Origin: an uncultured Oscillospiraceae bacterium
Lineage (GTDB): Bacteria; Bacillota; Clostridia; Oscillospirales; Oscillospiraceae
DNA length: 33,128 bases
NCBI GenBank assembly: GCA_910584045.1
Contig: CAJTYO010000029.1
Coordinates: forward strand, 1 to 33,128
Direction: 5' to 3'
Shown here: piece after piece, positions 1 to 7,963 of the stretch
Position numbering within the stretch: the stretch's first letter is position 1
Layout of the letters: each line of letters begins with the position of its first letter
The notes under the pieces: generated by a model
Database searches by the model: none
What the model was told of the DNA's origin: nothing
Seen by the model: the letters and a program-made list of their open reading frames with translations, nothing else
Program-made: the position numbers and the translations under genes

Positions 1-149
1 GATTTGGAAACCTTGAAGACTTGATGGGTCGCTTCCAAGCTATGTCCTGCCTGTCGGTATTTTATTGTGCGTTCCCTATATCTTTTTGAATAGCTCATGC
101 CCGTACTCTACTCGTTACCCTACCTCTTTTCAACCATTTTTGATTTTTT

Positions 150-878
150 TTACGACAGCAGCGTCTCCAGCGGCAGCGCCCCTGCGGCGTACAGCGCCGC
201 GGCCAGCTGCTCCCGGTCACAGTTTGGTTCCGCCTGGGCTGCCGCAGAGGCTGGCAGACACAGGGGCAGCCGCCCTCGTCCCGCCTCCCCGCCAGGGTAC
301 AGGGTATACAGGATGGGATTGTTCAGAGCCAGATCCGTCCGGGGAGCGAACAGCACCAGGGCGTCCGCCCGCTCCAGCTGATCCACCGCAGGGTCCAGCA
401 GCAGGGAGATACCGTACTCCCGCCGCAGATCTCTGGCAAACCGCTCCGCGTCCCCCCGAACACTCAGCATCACATATCGGTAGCTGAGGGCCAGGGCCTT
501 GGCGCATTCTGTCACTTCACGCGCCGGCCGCTCACCGGAGACGGCCACCACCGCTTGGGTGGGCTGGAATCCGCCGTCCTCAAGCCGCCTCTTGATCAGC
601 GGCGCGGCCATGGCTCGCCGCAGGGGCAGCGTATCCACCGGCAAAATGCCCTGACGAATAAACAGGGCGGTGTAGGGAAAATCCACCGGGAACACCGCAG
701 AACGCACCCCCGCTTCCCGCAGCATCCGTGCGCCCTGCCGGGCGCGATACAGGGCCACAGGCCCGTTCGTCCTGGCCGGCTGGCCCATCCGCAGCGTGAT
801 AAAGCTGCCGCCGGCCAGCTGCCGCTCGCCCAGTTCTGGACGTGCAGGACCGTCTGTATATATAATGTAACCTAACAT
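150..878 (-). CDS. Conserved-looking hypothetical protein (242 aa)
   Basis: I do not recognise this family. The protein is soluble-looking, with no signal peptide or membrane segment. It begins MLGYIIYTDGPARPE and has a middle region of alternating hydrophobic strands and helices (AVVAVSGERPAREV, then SYRYVMLSVRG, then ADALVLFAP). That pattern suggests an alpha/beta fold, but I see no diagnostic catalytic motif. The ATG at 878 is preceded by GGGAGG about 11 bases upstream, which supports the start. The codon use is GC-rich like that of its neighbours. It is the last gene of a leftward group after the ECF transporter gene, 111 bp downstream of it, and a hairpin lies in that gap, so it may be only partly co-transcribed. 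No function can be assigned. Confidence 0.7.
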   Translation of the reverse strand: MLGYIIYTDGPARPELGERQLAGGSFITLRMGQPARTNGPVALYRARQGARMLREAGVRSAVFPVDFPYTALFIRQGILPVDTLPLRRAMAAPLIKRRLEDGGFQPTQAVVAVSGERPAREVTECAKALALSYRYVMLSVRGDAERFARDLRREYGISLLLDPAVDQLERADALVLFAPRTDLALNNPILYTLYPGGEAGRGRLPLCLPASAAAQAEPNCDREQLAAALYAAGALPLETLLS

Positions 879-907
879 ATCGATACCGCCTCCCGGAAAA
901 ATATATG

Positions 908-949
908 GCGTCCGGCGGCTTTTTATGTGTGAAACAGAGGACCGGACGC
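908..949 (-). terminator. Possible weak terminator after the ECF transporter gene
   Basis: An 8-bp inverted repeat (GCGTCCGG at 908-915, CCGGACGC at 942-949) has a loop of 26 bases and on the minus strand is followed by CATATATTTTT. It could act as a terminator or attenuator between the transporter gene and the hypothetical gene. The long loop makes this uncertain. Confidence 0.35.
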
Positions 950-989
950 TCCTCAGGAAGCATCCGGCCCAATATATAGAGCAGAGGGA

Positions 990-1586
990 TCAGGCCGCCG
1001 CGCCACGGCGGGTCTGGAGGACATAACGAGTAAGCACTGCGCTGAGCGCGGCACTGGCAGCCACGCCCACCGCCAGCTCCAACGCTACGTTAAAGCTGAA
1101 GAAGCCCAGGAAAACCGTCCAGAAGGGACTGCCTCCGAAGTAGGAGTTACGGAAGAAGGTCACCACCATGCCGATGAAGAGAATTGTGTTGGTCAGCGTC
1201 CCCGCCACGGCGGTGCACACAAAAGCCGCCGCCTCTCCAAACCGTTTGAGAGCAGGAAACAGCAGCCCGGCCACCACGCCGATGAGAATGCGCGGGGCAA
1301 AGCAGGCCGCCGCGGTGGCCGCAGGATTCAGAGCAAAAAGGGCGGTGCCAAAGGCGTCCATGCCGAAGCATTGGATAAAACTGGTAGCCCCGAACACCGC
1401 GCCCAGGAAGGCTCCCCGGACCGGCCCCAGGACGATGCCGCCAATCACCACAGGGATCACCAGGAAGGTAATGGACACCGGCCCCATACGCAGATACCCC
1501 AGAGGGGTGAAGGCCATAAGGATGACGATTGCCGCCAGTATCGCCGTCAGTGCGGTCTGCCGGACTTTGCTGTTTGTGTTGGTCAT
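990..1586 (-). CDS. ECF transporter S component, probably pantothenate-specific
   Basis: A substrate-binding membrane subunit of an energy-coupling factor vitamin transporter, which would work with a shared EcfT/EcfA/EcfA' module encoded elsewhere. The 198-residue protein is almost entirely hydrophobic, with about five to six membrane segments. The N-terminal block (residues about 7-60: ALTAILAAIVILMAFTPLGYL, then ITFLVIPVVIGGIVLGPV) and the loop GAFLGAVFGATSF are typical of the ECF S-component fold. An in-frame ATG lies 30 bp upstream, but the ATG at 1586 has AAAGGAG nine bases before it and is preferred. The specificity is inferred from coaX (pantothenate kinase) immediately upstream on the same strand; such S components next to coaX are usually PanT. 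Sequence alone does not prove the substrate. Confidence 0.85.
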   Translation of the reverse strand: MTNTNSKVRQTALTAILAAIVILMAFTPLGYLRMGPVSITFLVIPVVIGGIVLGPVRGAFLGAVFGATSFIQCFGMDAFGTALFALNPAATAAACFAPRILIGVVAGLLFPALKRFGEAAAFVCTAVAGTLTNTILFIGMVVTFFRNSYFGGSPFWTVFLGFFSFNVALELAVGVAASAALSAVLTRYVLQTRRGAAA

Positions 1587-1686
1587 AGTGCGTTTTCTCC
1601 TTTGAGGGTCTTTCACCTCGGCGCTGTCGTCTCCCGCTGTAGGAGTACGGCGCGCAAAATATGTATCATAATCGGCATACCGCCGT

Positions 1687-1719
1687 TATGACCTTGTCAT
1701 ACGATTCCCTAATTAGGGA
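1687..1719. promoter_or_regulatory. Two adjacent dyads upstream of the ECF transporter gene (candidate operators)
   Basis: A perfect 14-bp palindrome, TCCCTAATTAGGGA, lies at 1706-1719. A second dyad, TATGAC-CTT-GTCATA, lies at 1687-1701. Both sit in the 242-bp gap between coaX and the transporter gene, about 100-130 bp upstream of the transporter start. On the minus strand a TATGAT hexamer follows (about 1665-1670), which could be a -10 element, but I see no good -35. The symmetry suggests protein-binding sites. The regulator is unknown. Confidence 0.4.
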
Positions 1720-1828
1720 GCCATACCAGCGCCCGCAGCCCGTCTTGCGCCGGTCAGGAACCATAGAATAGAAATGGTTTTTGTCTCAAATCTAAAGCCT
1801 TTTGGATACCGTTTCTTTCAAAAAAGTA

Positions 1829-2617
1829 TCAGATGCGCCGCCGCCGGGGCGGATTGGTCTCATAAAGATACCGCAGGCCCTTCAGCGTCAGGTCCGGGTC
1901 CAACCGGATCCCCCGCCGGCACCGGGCGGTTACCAGGGCCGCGGACCCGCCGGTGGCTACGCACACCGCCCCCGCCATGCCCGGCAGGGCGCTGTAGCGG
2001 TCAATGAACCCGTCCACCATCATGGCGCTGCCCAGCAACAGCCCGCAGCGCATGGCGTCGGCGCTGCTGCGGCCCAGGCAGGCCTCCTCGCCCTTCCCCA
2101 GCTCAATGGATGGCAGCAGGGCCGTGGTCTCTTTGAGCAGCTGGGCGCTGGCGCGAATGCCGGGCAGGATGCATCCACCCAGATAAGTTCGCTCCTCGTC
2201 CACCGCTGCGATGGTTGTCACGGTGCCCGCGTCGATGAGCACCAGGGGCGAGCCATACTCCGTCAGAGCGGCCAGAGTGTCCGCCGCCAGGTCGCCCCCC
2301 AGCTGGGAGGGGTCGTCAATTCGGATGCGGAAGCCGGTTCGAATGCCGGGACCCACCCGCAGAACCTCCCGCCGGGCCGCCAGTCCCACGGCCTCCTCCA
2401 CCAGCTCCGTCAGCTCGGGCACCACAGATGCCAGAATACATCCGTCGATCTCCTCCCGGGCGATCCGATGCATGCGGAGGAGATCGTAGAGAATGGCGGC
2501 GTACTCGTCGGCGCTGCGGCGGGTCCGGACGGAAATTTTCGCCCTCATCTCCAGCCGCTCTCCCCGGAATATGCCCAGGGAGATGTTGGAGTTCCCCACG
2601 TCAACGGCCAGCAGCAT
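1829..2617 (-). CDS. coaX: Type III pantothenate kinase
   Basis: Catalyses ATP-dependent phosphorylation of pantothenate, the first step of coenzyme A synthesis, in the cytosol. The 262-residue length is normal for CoaX. The ASKHA-fold motifs are visible: the N-terminal phosphate motif MLLAVDVGNSNISLG, the LGGDLAADTLAAL segment (equivalent to GADR in other CoaX), the second phosphate motif LVLIDAGTVTTI, and GGCILPGIRAS. The reading frame is open upstream, but the ATG at 2617 gives the canonical N-terminus. It overlaps the end of the DUF2284 gene by 17 bp, so translation is probably coupled. Immediately downstream is the ECF S component, which makes a plausible pantothenate uptake and activation unit. 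The C-terminal tail (NPPRRRRI) is unusually basic. Confidence 0.96.
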   Translation of the reverse strand: MLLAVDVGNSNISLGIFRGERLEMRAKISVRTRRSADEYAAILYDLLRMHRIAREEIDGCILASVVPELTELVEEAVGLAARREVLRVGPGIRTGFRIRIDDPSQLGGDLAADTLAALTEYGSPLVLIDAGTVTTIAAVDEERTYLGGCILPGIRASAQLLKETTALLPSIELGKGEEACLGRSSADAMRCGLLLGSAMMVDGFIDRYSALPGMAGAVCVATGGSAALVTARCRRGIRLDPDLTLKGLRYLYETNPPRRRRI

Positions 2618-3164
2618 CCCGATCCTCCCCGTCCGGGTCAAAGCAGAACATGCTGAAAAAGGCCACCAGCCCCGGGCCGCAGTCGTACTCCATACCGCAG
2701 CTGGCCGCCATCTCCTGTACGAAGATACAGTAGGCCGACATACAGGAGTATGCCTTGTCCGGAAAGCGGCAGGGAATTCCCTCCGCCATGGCGCAGGGCG
2801 AGCACAGTCCGCAGCCCCCCGCGCCAACCATCAGTCCGGGACGGGACGCGCGGTCAATGAGCTGCCGGGTCATCTTGTTGTGGGCGCTCTTGGCGGGCTT
2901 GGTCTGCGCCTCGTCCATGGGGTCCTCAATGTCCCACAGGGTCTGCATAACCAGAGCCCGCTTCCACCTCAGGACCCGCTCCCGCATCTCCTCCGCCGTG
3001 CCGCAGGCGGGCGGGCACGCGTAGTTTACGCCGAACTTTCCGCACAGATTCTCCTCGCACAAAGGCCGGAAGGAGGGGACGAACTGCAAGTCCCTCGTAT
3101 CCATCACCACCGCATTTGCAAAGCCCAGCTGTACCGCCAGACCGATCAGCTCCCGTTCCGTCAT
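2601..3164 (-). CDS. DUF2284 domain metal-binding protein
   Basis: A 187-residue cysteine-rich protein matching the DUF2284 family of predicted metal (probably Fe-S) binding proteins; no reaction is established. It shows the two typical cysteine clusters: an N-terminal one around residues 35-54 (C-E-E-N-L-C, then YACPPACG) and a C-terminal one (GGCGLCSPCAMAEGIPC, then SCMSAYC). The ATG at 3164 is preceded by GAGGAGG at good spacing. It is the first gene of a leftward unit with coaX, overlapping that gene by 17 bp. A divergent promoter region separates it from the MoxR gene. Assignment to the family is fairly secure; a functional link to CoA synthesis is not shown. Confidence 0.85.
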   Translation of the reverse strand: MTERELIGLAVQLGFANAVVMDTRDLQFVPSFRPLCEENLCGKFGVNYACPPACGTAEEMRERVLRWKRALVMQTLWDIEDPMDEAQTKPAKSAHNKMTRQLIDRASRPGLMVGAGGCGLCSPCAMAEGIPCRFPDKAYSCMSAYCIFVQEMAASCGMEYDCGPGLVAFFSMFCFDPDGEDRDAAGR

Positions 3165-3193
3165 AGCGCGCCTCCTCTGTCGTGTCTCCTCCT

Positions 3194-3222
3194 ATTGTAC
3201 CCCATTCAACGGGGTTTTTCCA
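3194..3222 (-). promoter_or_regulatory. Candidate promoter for DUF2284-coaX with a dyad in the spacer
   Basis: On the minus strand TGGAAA (3217-3222) is 17 bp from TACAAT (3194-3199). The spacer carries an inverted repeat, ACCCC-GTTGAAT-GGGGT (3199-3215). The -10 is good and the -35 poor. On the plus strand the same dyad is followed by a short T run, so a terminator role cannot be excluded, though no plus-strand gene ends here. Confidence 0.4.
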
Positions 3223-3233
3223 CTAAAATGTTC

Positions 3234-3262
3234 TTGCATTTTTCCTGAAATTATGGTATTCT
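3234..3262 (+). promoter_or_regulatory. Sigma-A-type promoter for the MoxR/VWA pair
   Basis: TTGCAT (3234-3239), a 17-bp spacer and TATTCT (3257-3262) lie 46 bp upstream of the MoxR start codon. Confidence 0.65.
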
Positions 3263-3307
3263 TTGGGTGCATTTCTGTTAAATACTTCACAAAGGAGTGG
3301 CCTGTAT

Positions 3308-4212
<905 letters not shown>

Positions 4213-4216
<4 letters not shown>

Positions 4217-5484
4217 CGGAGGTTTATCTGGAAAAGCTGGCGGAGTTCTCCGCTCTGCTGCGGCAGGAGGGCTTGGCTGTGGGTCTGGGTGAGACGGCGG
4301 ACGCCTGTGAGATCCTGACGGCCCTGGATCTAAGCGACCGGGAGACGGTGTATCTGGCACTTCAGGCGGTCTACGCCAAAAGCCGGGAGGAACAGGCGGT
4401 CTTCCGGCGCTGCTTCGACGGATTTTTTGTCAGCGTGGAAAAGCGGGATGCCCTCCGCCGCAGGCGGGAGGAGGAAGCCCGGGAGCTGGCCCGCCGCCGC
4501 CAGGAGGCGGAGCAGGAGATGCAGGTGAACGGCAGGAGCATAGACCTGCGGGAGGACCTGCGGGAGGTCTATGTCCGCATGGGCGAGGACAAGCGAGAGC
4601 AGCTGCGCCAGATGCTGGAAAAAATGCAGGGCAATTTGCAGCGCAGCCCCAAGCTGTACGGGAATTTTATCCGGTCGGTGTTCATGCGCTTTCTGCTGGA
4701 GCAGCAGATGTCTATGGAGGACGACGCGGCCGTGGGCAGCGGCGAACTGGACCCGGATATGGCCCTGTTGTATCGGGACATATCCCAGTTTAAAGAGACT
4801 GACATCCCCCGGGCGGCGGCCCTCATCGCCGCCCTGTCCCGCCAGCTGGATGCCCAGCTCACCAGGCGGCGGCAGGGGCAGGGGCACAGTGGGAAGCTGG
4901 ACTTTCGCCGCACCATCCGGCGGGGGCTGGAGACCGGGGGCAGCTTCTACCGCCTGGACTACCGACGTAAGCGTCGGAAAAAACGGCGGCTGGTGCTGCT
5001 GTGCGACGTGTCCGGGTCCATGCTGCAATTTTCTGAGTTTGCACTGCGGTTCATCAAATCCATGACAGAGGTGTCCGAATCCTCCCGAACCTTCCTCTTT
5101 TCCGAGGAGCTGCGGGAGGTGGATCCCTTTGCCCTGCAGAATATGGATGCCTTTCGGGAGTACGTTCGTGCCTCGGGGCTCTTCGGCCGGGGCACCGATC
5201 TGGGCGGGGCGCTGGAGGCGCTGACCCGCCGCCGTCCCGCGCCCCTTGGCCCCGCCGCTACACTTCTGATCTTGTCGGACACAAAGACCATCGACGTGCC
5301 CCGGGCCGCCCAGGCCCTGGCGGAGGCCCGGCGGCAGGCGGGGCGGGTGCTGTGGCTCAACCCCATCCCCCAGCGGAAGTGGCCCTATATGGCCAGCATA
5401 CAGACTATGGCCTCCTTGTGCCAGATGGCCCCGTGTTCCACGTTGGACGAGCTGGCCCGGGCCTGCCGGAGGCTGATGAAATAG
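4213..5484 (+). CDS. VWA domain protein, CoxE-like, partner of MoxR
   Basis: A 423-residue protein whose N-terminal half is charged and helical, with an Arg/Glu-rich stretch at residues about 75-105 that may form a coiled coil. The C-terminal half is a von Willebrand factor A domain starting with RRLVLLCDVSGSM. The metal-ion site DxSxS (DVSGS) begins at Asp265. Further on, the segment GLFGRGTDLGGAL contains the conserved T-D of the site, and LLILSDTKTID follows. This is the usual architecture of CoxE-like proteins encoded next to MoxR. No signal peptide or membrane segment is seen, so the complex is probably cytosolic. It shares a 4-bp ATGA overlap with the ATPase gene and has no other clear operon partner; downstream lies a structured non-coding stretch. 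Confidence 0.9.
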
Positions 5485-5522
5485 TAGAAAATGGTGTGTG
5501 TGTGTGCTTCACCGCGGAGAAA

Positions 5523-5667
5523 CGAAGGCGAGAGCTTTTGGTGTACCGTCAGGGAGCAGACGGCTGAGATCGAAACGGCTGTGGTACAGCCGAGCCGCGA
5601 TCTGAAACGGTCTGACGGGACAGCTCCCGTAAACGACGCCGTAACGCTCCATGCGCGTTCCGACCGT
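5523..5667 (+). ncRNA. Predicted structured RNA of unknown family
   Basis: The 374-bp stretch between the VWA gene and the next convincing gene is dense with nested hairpins. They are: 5523-5540 (7-bp stem with GAGA tetraloop, two G-T pairs); 5546-5563 (CCGTC/GACGG); 5567-5603 (AGATCG/CGATCT enclosing the perfect 7-bp hairpin CGGCTGT-GGT-ACAGCCG); and 5607-5667, a three-way junction in which ACGGTC/GACCGT encloses ACGGGA-CAGC-TCCCGT and AACGC/GCGTT. The order and nesting look like a real fold rather than chance. I could not match it to a riboswitch, tmRNA, SRP RNA, 6S RNA or RNase P. No promoter is obvious, so it may be read through from the VWA gene. Strand is assumed from neighbours. Confidence 0.45.
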
Positions 5668-5743
5668 GAGATGACCCGGAAGGCGCGGGAAAAGAAAATC
5701 GCGCACAATCACCAAGAGAATAACTATTAGGAAGAAACTATTT

Positions 5744-5772
5744 GGCAGCAGACCATGTGACGGTCTGCTGCC
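5744..5772. terminator. Perfect 11-bp hairpin, probable terminator
   Basis: GGCAGCAGACC (5744-5754) pairs with GGTCTGCTGCC (5762-5772) around a 7-base loop. It is followed on the plus strand by TTCTAATT, a weak T tract. It could end the transcript carrying the VWA gene and the structured RNA. It could also lie at or near the left end of the recombinase island. Confidence 0.5.
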
Positions 5773-5858
5773 TTCTAATTAAAAAAGCGGAAGCGCATCA
5801 AACAAAGTTTAACAAGAGCAAAAACTGGAAACCATATTTATGGAAGGGAGGCGTGCCC

Positions 5859-6029
5859 ATGGCTGAAAGCAGATCCGTTTCCGCCGCACAGAAGGAGCGG
5901 GAGGCGGCACGGCTCTGGTTGTCCTACTACAACCGGGTCCTGCATGAGAAAGGTATCATTTCCGAGCAGGAGCGTAACCGGATGACGCTGAAGATCGACA
6001 AATGGCAGATGCCCCCGCAGATGCTCTGA
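5859..6029 (+). CDS. Small (56 aa) SHOCT-like protein next to the recombinase
   Basis: A short charged protein that begins MAESRSVSAAQKEREAARLW and ends in a helix-turn-helix-like stretch, LHEKGIISEQERNRMTLKI. The pattern K-G-I-I-S-E-Q-E resembles the short SHOCT motif found at the ends of many bacterial proteins. The ATG at 5859 is preceded by AAGGGAGG at good spacing, which supports real translation. Small proteins of this sort are often seen beside serine recombinases in gut Clostridia. A role as recombination directionality factor or regulator is possible but unproven. It is followed by a structured RNA and a strong terminator before the recombinase gene, so the two genes are probably separate transcripts or linked by controlled read-through. 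Confidence 0.7.
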   Translation: MAESRSVSAAQKEREAARLWLSYYNRVLHEKGIISEQERNRMTLKIDKWQMPPQML

Positions 6030-6054
6030 GCAATAGAAATATTTACCGGCTGGT

Positions 6055-6155
6055 GTAACTAAAAATAGTTGCATCAGATTCTAAGGGCGGCAGATGATTA
6101 CCTGGCGCTAGGTGCAGCGGAAGGTGAGAGCACACTAGCTAATGCCGCACCTTAG
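6055..6155 (+). ncRNA. Compact structured RNA (riboswitch-like or small RNA), unknown family
   Basis: Three nested or adjacent stems are visible. A 5' hairpin GTAACTA/TAGTTGC lies at 6055-6072. A long closing stem pairs CTAAGGGCGGCA (6081-6092) with TGCCGC-A-CCTTAG (6143-6155): 12 pairs with one bulged A. An inner stem pairs GCTAGGTGC (6107-6115) with GCAC-A-CTAGC (6130-6139): 9 pairs, again with one bulged A on the 3' side. The internal-loop bases ACCT (6100-6103) can pair with AGGT (6122-6125) in the apical loop, a possible pseudoknot. A strong intrinsic terminator follows 18 bases later. The arrangement resembles an aptamer plus terminator upstream of the recombinase gene, or a free-standing small RNA with its own terminator. 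I could not match it to a known class. Confidence 0.5.
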
Positions 6156-6171
6156 TAAACACAATAGCAGC

Positions 6172-6210
6172 GAGGGGGACCGCGAAAATCTCGCGGTCCC
6201 CCTTGTTTTG
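6172..6210 (+). terminator. Strong intrinsic terminator upstream of the recombinase
   Basis: GGGGGACCGCGA (6174-6185) pairs perfectly with TCGCGGTCCCCC (6191-6202) around a 5-base loop. The stem extends by an A-T pair at 6173/6203 and is followed by TTGTTTTGTTTT. It ends the small-protein/structured-RNA transcript 65 bp before the recombinase start, or gates entry into that gene. Confidence 0.85.
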
Positions 6211-6274
6211 TTTTACATTTTGTGATAAACTGAGAAATTAATGATGATAAAACGAATCAAAAAGGAGACACGCC

Positions 6275-7963
6275 ATGGATATCCATAGCATCCGGCAGGC
6301 CCTGCGTACCAAGTCCATCTACGACATACCCCTTCGTGTGACCTTCTACGCCCGGGTGTCCTCCGAGAGCGACGAACAGCTCAACTCCCTGAGCAACCAG
6401 GTATCCTACTATGAGGAGTTCATCCGCAAAAACTCCGCCTGGGAATATGTGCTAGGTTATGTGGACGAGGGGCTGTCCGCCGCCACCACCAAAAGGCGGG
6501 AGGACTTTCACCGCATGGTAGAGGACGGTAAGGCGGGTCTGTTCGACCTCATCATTACCAAGGAGATCACCCGCTTTGCCCGCAACACCCTGGACTCCAT
6601 CCTCTACACACGGGAGCTGCTCCGCGCCGGGGTGGGAGTATTTTTCCAAAACGACAACATCAACACCTTCGATGAGGACTCCGAGCTGCGCCTGACCATT
6701 ATGTCCGGCATCGCCCAGGACGAGCTGCGGAAGCTCTCCAGCCGCGTCAAATTCGGCCACGCCCAGGCCATCAAGAAAAACGTGGTGCTGGGCAACAGCC
6801 GTATCTTCGGCTACGTCAAGGATGGCGGACGGCTGGTCATAGACCACGGCGAGGCCTCCATGGTCCGGGAGCTGTTCGAGCTGTACGCCACCGGCGAATA
6901 CAGCATGAAGCAGATCGAGACCCTATTCTGGGAAAAGGGCTACCGTAACCACAACGGCAAGAAGATCGCCCACACTACTATGTCGAACCTGATCGCCAAT
7001 CCGAAATACAAGGGCTACTATGTGGGAAACAAGGTCAAGGTGATCGACCTGTTCACCAAAAAGCAGAAGTTTTTGCCTCCGGAGGAGTGGGTGATGTTCA
7101 AGGACGAGACTGGCGAGATTGTCCCGGCCATCGTCTCCGAGGAGCTGTGGGACCAGGCCAACGCCGTCTTGAAAAAACGCAGCGAGGACGTGAAGGGCCG
7201 CCAGGGCATCTGTAACCACGCCAACCTCCTGACGGGCAAGCTCTACTGCACCCGCTGCGGCGCAGCCTACTACCGCCGGGAGTCAGTGGACCGGCAGGGG
7301 AACAAGAACAGCAAGTGGGTCTGCTCCGGCAAGATTAAGAACGGCGCGGACTCCTGCCCCTCCTTCCCCATCTATGAGGAGGAGCTGAAGCCCATTCTGT
7401 TCCAGGTGTTCAGCGAGACGGAGGCAGATGCCGAGGCTCTGGTGACGGAATATATTGAAATGTATAAATCCTTGGGAGACGGCGAGGACACGGTAAAGCA
7501 GATCGAAACCCTCCGTCAACAGATCGATCTGGCGCAGAAAAAGAAAAGCAAGCTTTTGGGCTACAACGCTTCCGGCCAGCTCTCCGACCGGGACTTCCTC
7601 TCCATGAACAAGGACTGCGACCGGGAGATCGACGGGGCCGAGCGCCAAATCTACGATCTGGAGCAGCGGCAGCTCTCCAAAGATGACTTTCGCAGGCAGA
7701 TCGACACCATCCGCAGGGTGCTGAACGAAGCCCGCCGGGACGCCGCGCAGGGCCTCATCAGCAAGGAGTTCGTGGACAAATATATCGATAAAATTTTTGC
7801 CACCCCGGAGGAGGACGGTTCCCTGCGCCTGCAAATCAAGGTCTTCACCGGGGAATCCACCGACAAATACCTTGCAAAGCTCAGAAGTCGCACGGGTCAC
7901 ACGTTCTTGACCATCTGTCCGCCCACAGAGCCGGCCTCACGGGCGCTGATGTCGCCGTTGTAG
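6275..7963 (+). CDS. Large serine recombinase (resolvase/invertase catalytic domain, zinc ribbon, coiled coil)
   Basis: A site-specific DNA recombinase that cuts and rejoins attachment sites through a serine-DNA link. The catalytic domain (residues about 20-160) has the motif FYARVSSES with the nucleophile probably Ser29 and Arg27 beside it, and the conserved ITRFARN with arginines 100 and 103. A recombinase domain follows (about 170-280, GYSMKQIETLFWEKG-type region). Next comes a zinc ribbon with Cys325, Cys328, Cys350 and Cys361, then a Lys/Glu/Gln-rich coiled coil (about 400-490). The ATG at 6275 follows AAAAAGGAG. The extreme C-terminus after RTGHTF is encoded by antisense spore-protein DNA, so the last 18 or so residues are probably chimeric and acquired on integration. 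No other transposition, phage or conjugation genes are nearby. Confidence 0.93.
   Translation: MDIHSIRQALRTKSIYDIPLRVTFYARVSSESDEQLNSLSNQVSYYEEFIRKNSAWEYVLGYVDEGLSAATTKRREDFHRMVEDGKAGLFDLIITKEITRFARNTLDSILYTRELLRAGVGVFFQNDNINTFDEDSELRLTIMSGIAQDELRKLSSRVKFGHAQAIKKNVVLGNSRIFGYVKDGGRLVIDHGEASMVRELFELYATGEYSMKQIETLFWEKGYRNHNGKKIAHTTMSNLIANPKYKGYYVGNKVKVIDLFTKKQKFLPPEEWVMFKDETGEIVPAIVSEELWDQANAVLKKRSEDVKGRQGICNHANLLTGKLYCTRCGAAYYRRESVDRQGNKNSKWVCSGKIKNGADSCPSFPIYEEELKPILFQVFSETEADAEALVTEYIEMYKSLGDGEDTVKQIETLRQQIDLAQKKKSKLLGYNASGQLSDRDFLSMNKDCDREIDGAERQIYDLEQRQLSKDDFRRQIDTIRRVLNEARRDAAQGLISKEFVDKYIDKIFATPEEDGSLRLQIKVFTGESTDKYLAKLRSRTGHTFLTICPPTEPASRALMSPL

Larger units (their letters stand above)
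5744..7905 (+). mobile_element. Small serine-recombinase island inserted at a spore-protein gene (left end uncertain)
   Basis: The island carries a 56-residue protein, a structured RNA, a terminator and a large serine recombinase, and sits between the MoxR/VWA operon and a spore-protein gene. The right boundary is placed where the recombinase 3' end crosses into the 3' end of the spore-protein gene (about 7897-7915). The left boundary lies somewhere in 5485-5858 and is not defined: I found no convincing direct repeat or displaced spore-protein tail there. Large serine recombinases typically lie at one end of their element next to the attachment site, which agrees with this layout. Confidence 0.5.

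Noticed and set aside
1757..1783. AACCAT...ATGGTTTTT hairpin in the coaX-transporter gap as a plus-strand terminator
   Set aside because: Only six pairs, a loop of nine, and no plus-strand gene ends there.
5490..5690. Group II intron 5' end, suggested by GTGTG followed by hairpins with a GNRA loop
   Set aside because: No domain V-like hairpin, no reverse transcriptase, and the domain I core sequence is not recognisable.
5491..5730. A 79-codon plus-strand frame after the VWA gene, and a 68-codon minus-strand frame opposite
   Set aside because: No ribosome site in front of either, no recognisable protein features, and the same DNA folds into several nested hairpins, which better explains it as RNA.
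6081..6155. Tetrahydrofolate riboswitch, suggested by AGATGATT near the 5' side
   Set aside because: The other conserved blocks of that class (the GAAGCGAGAGC-type core and the matching 3' strand) are absent, and the stem arrangement differs.
5751..7916. GACCATgTG (5751) and GACCATcTG (7909) as direct repeats flanking the recombinase island
   Set aside because: Only an 8 of 9 match. Joining the flanks would give a spore-protein tail with two cysteines (MVCCQIVSS), unlike the family, and the left copy is part of a perfect terminator-like hairpin.
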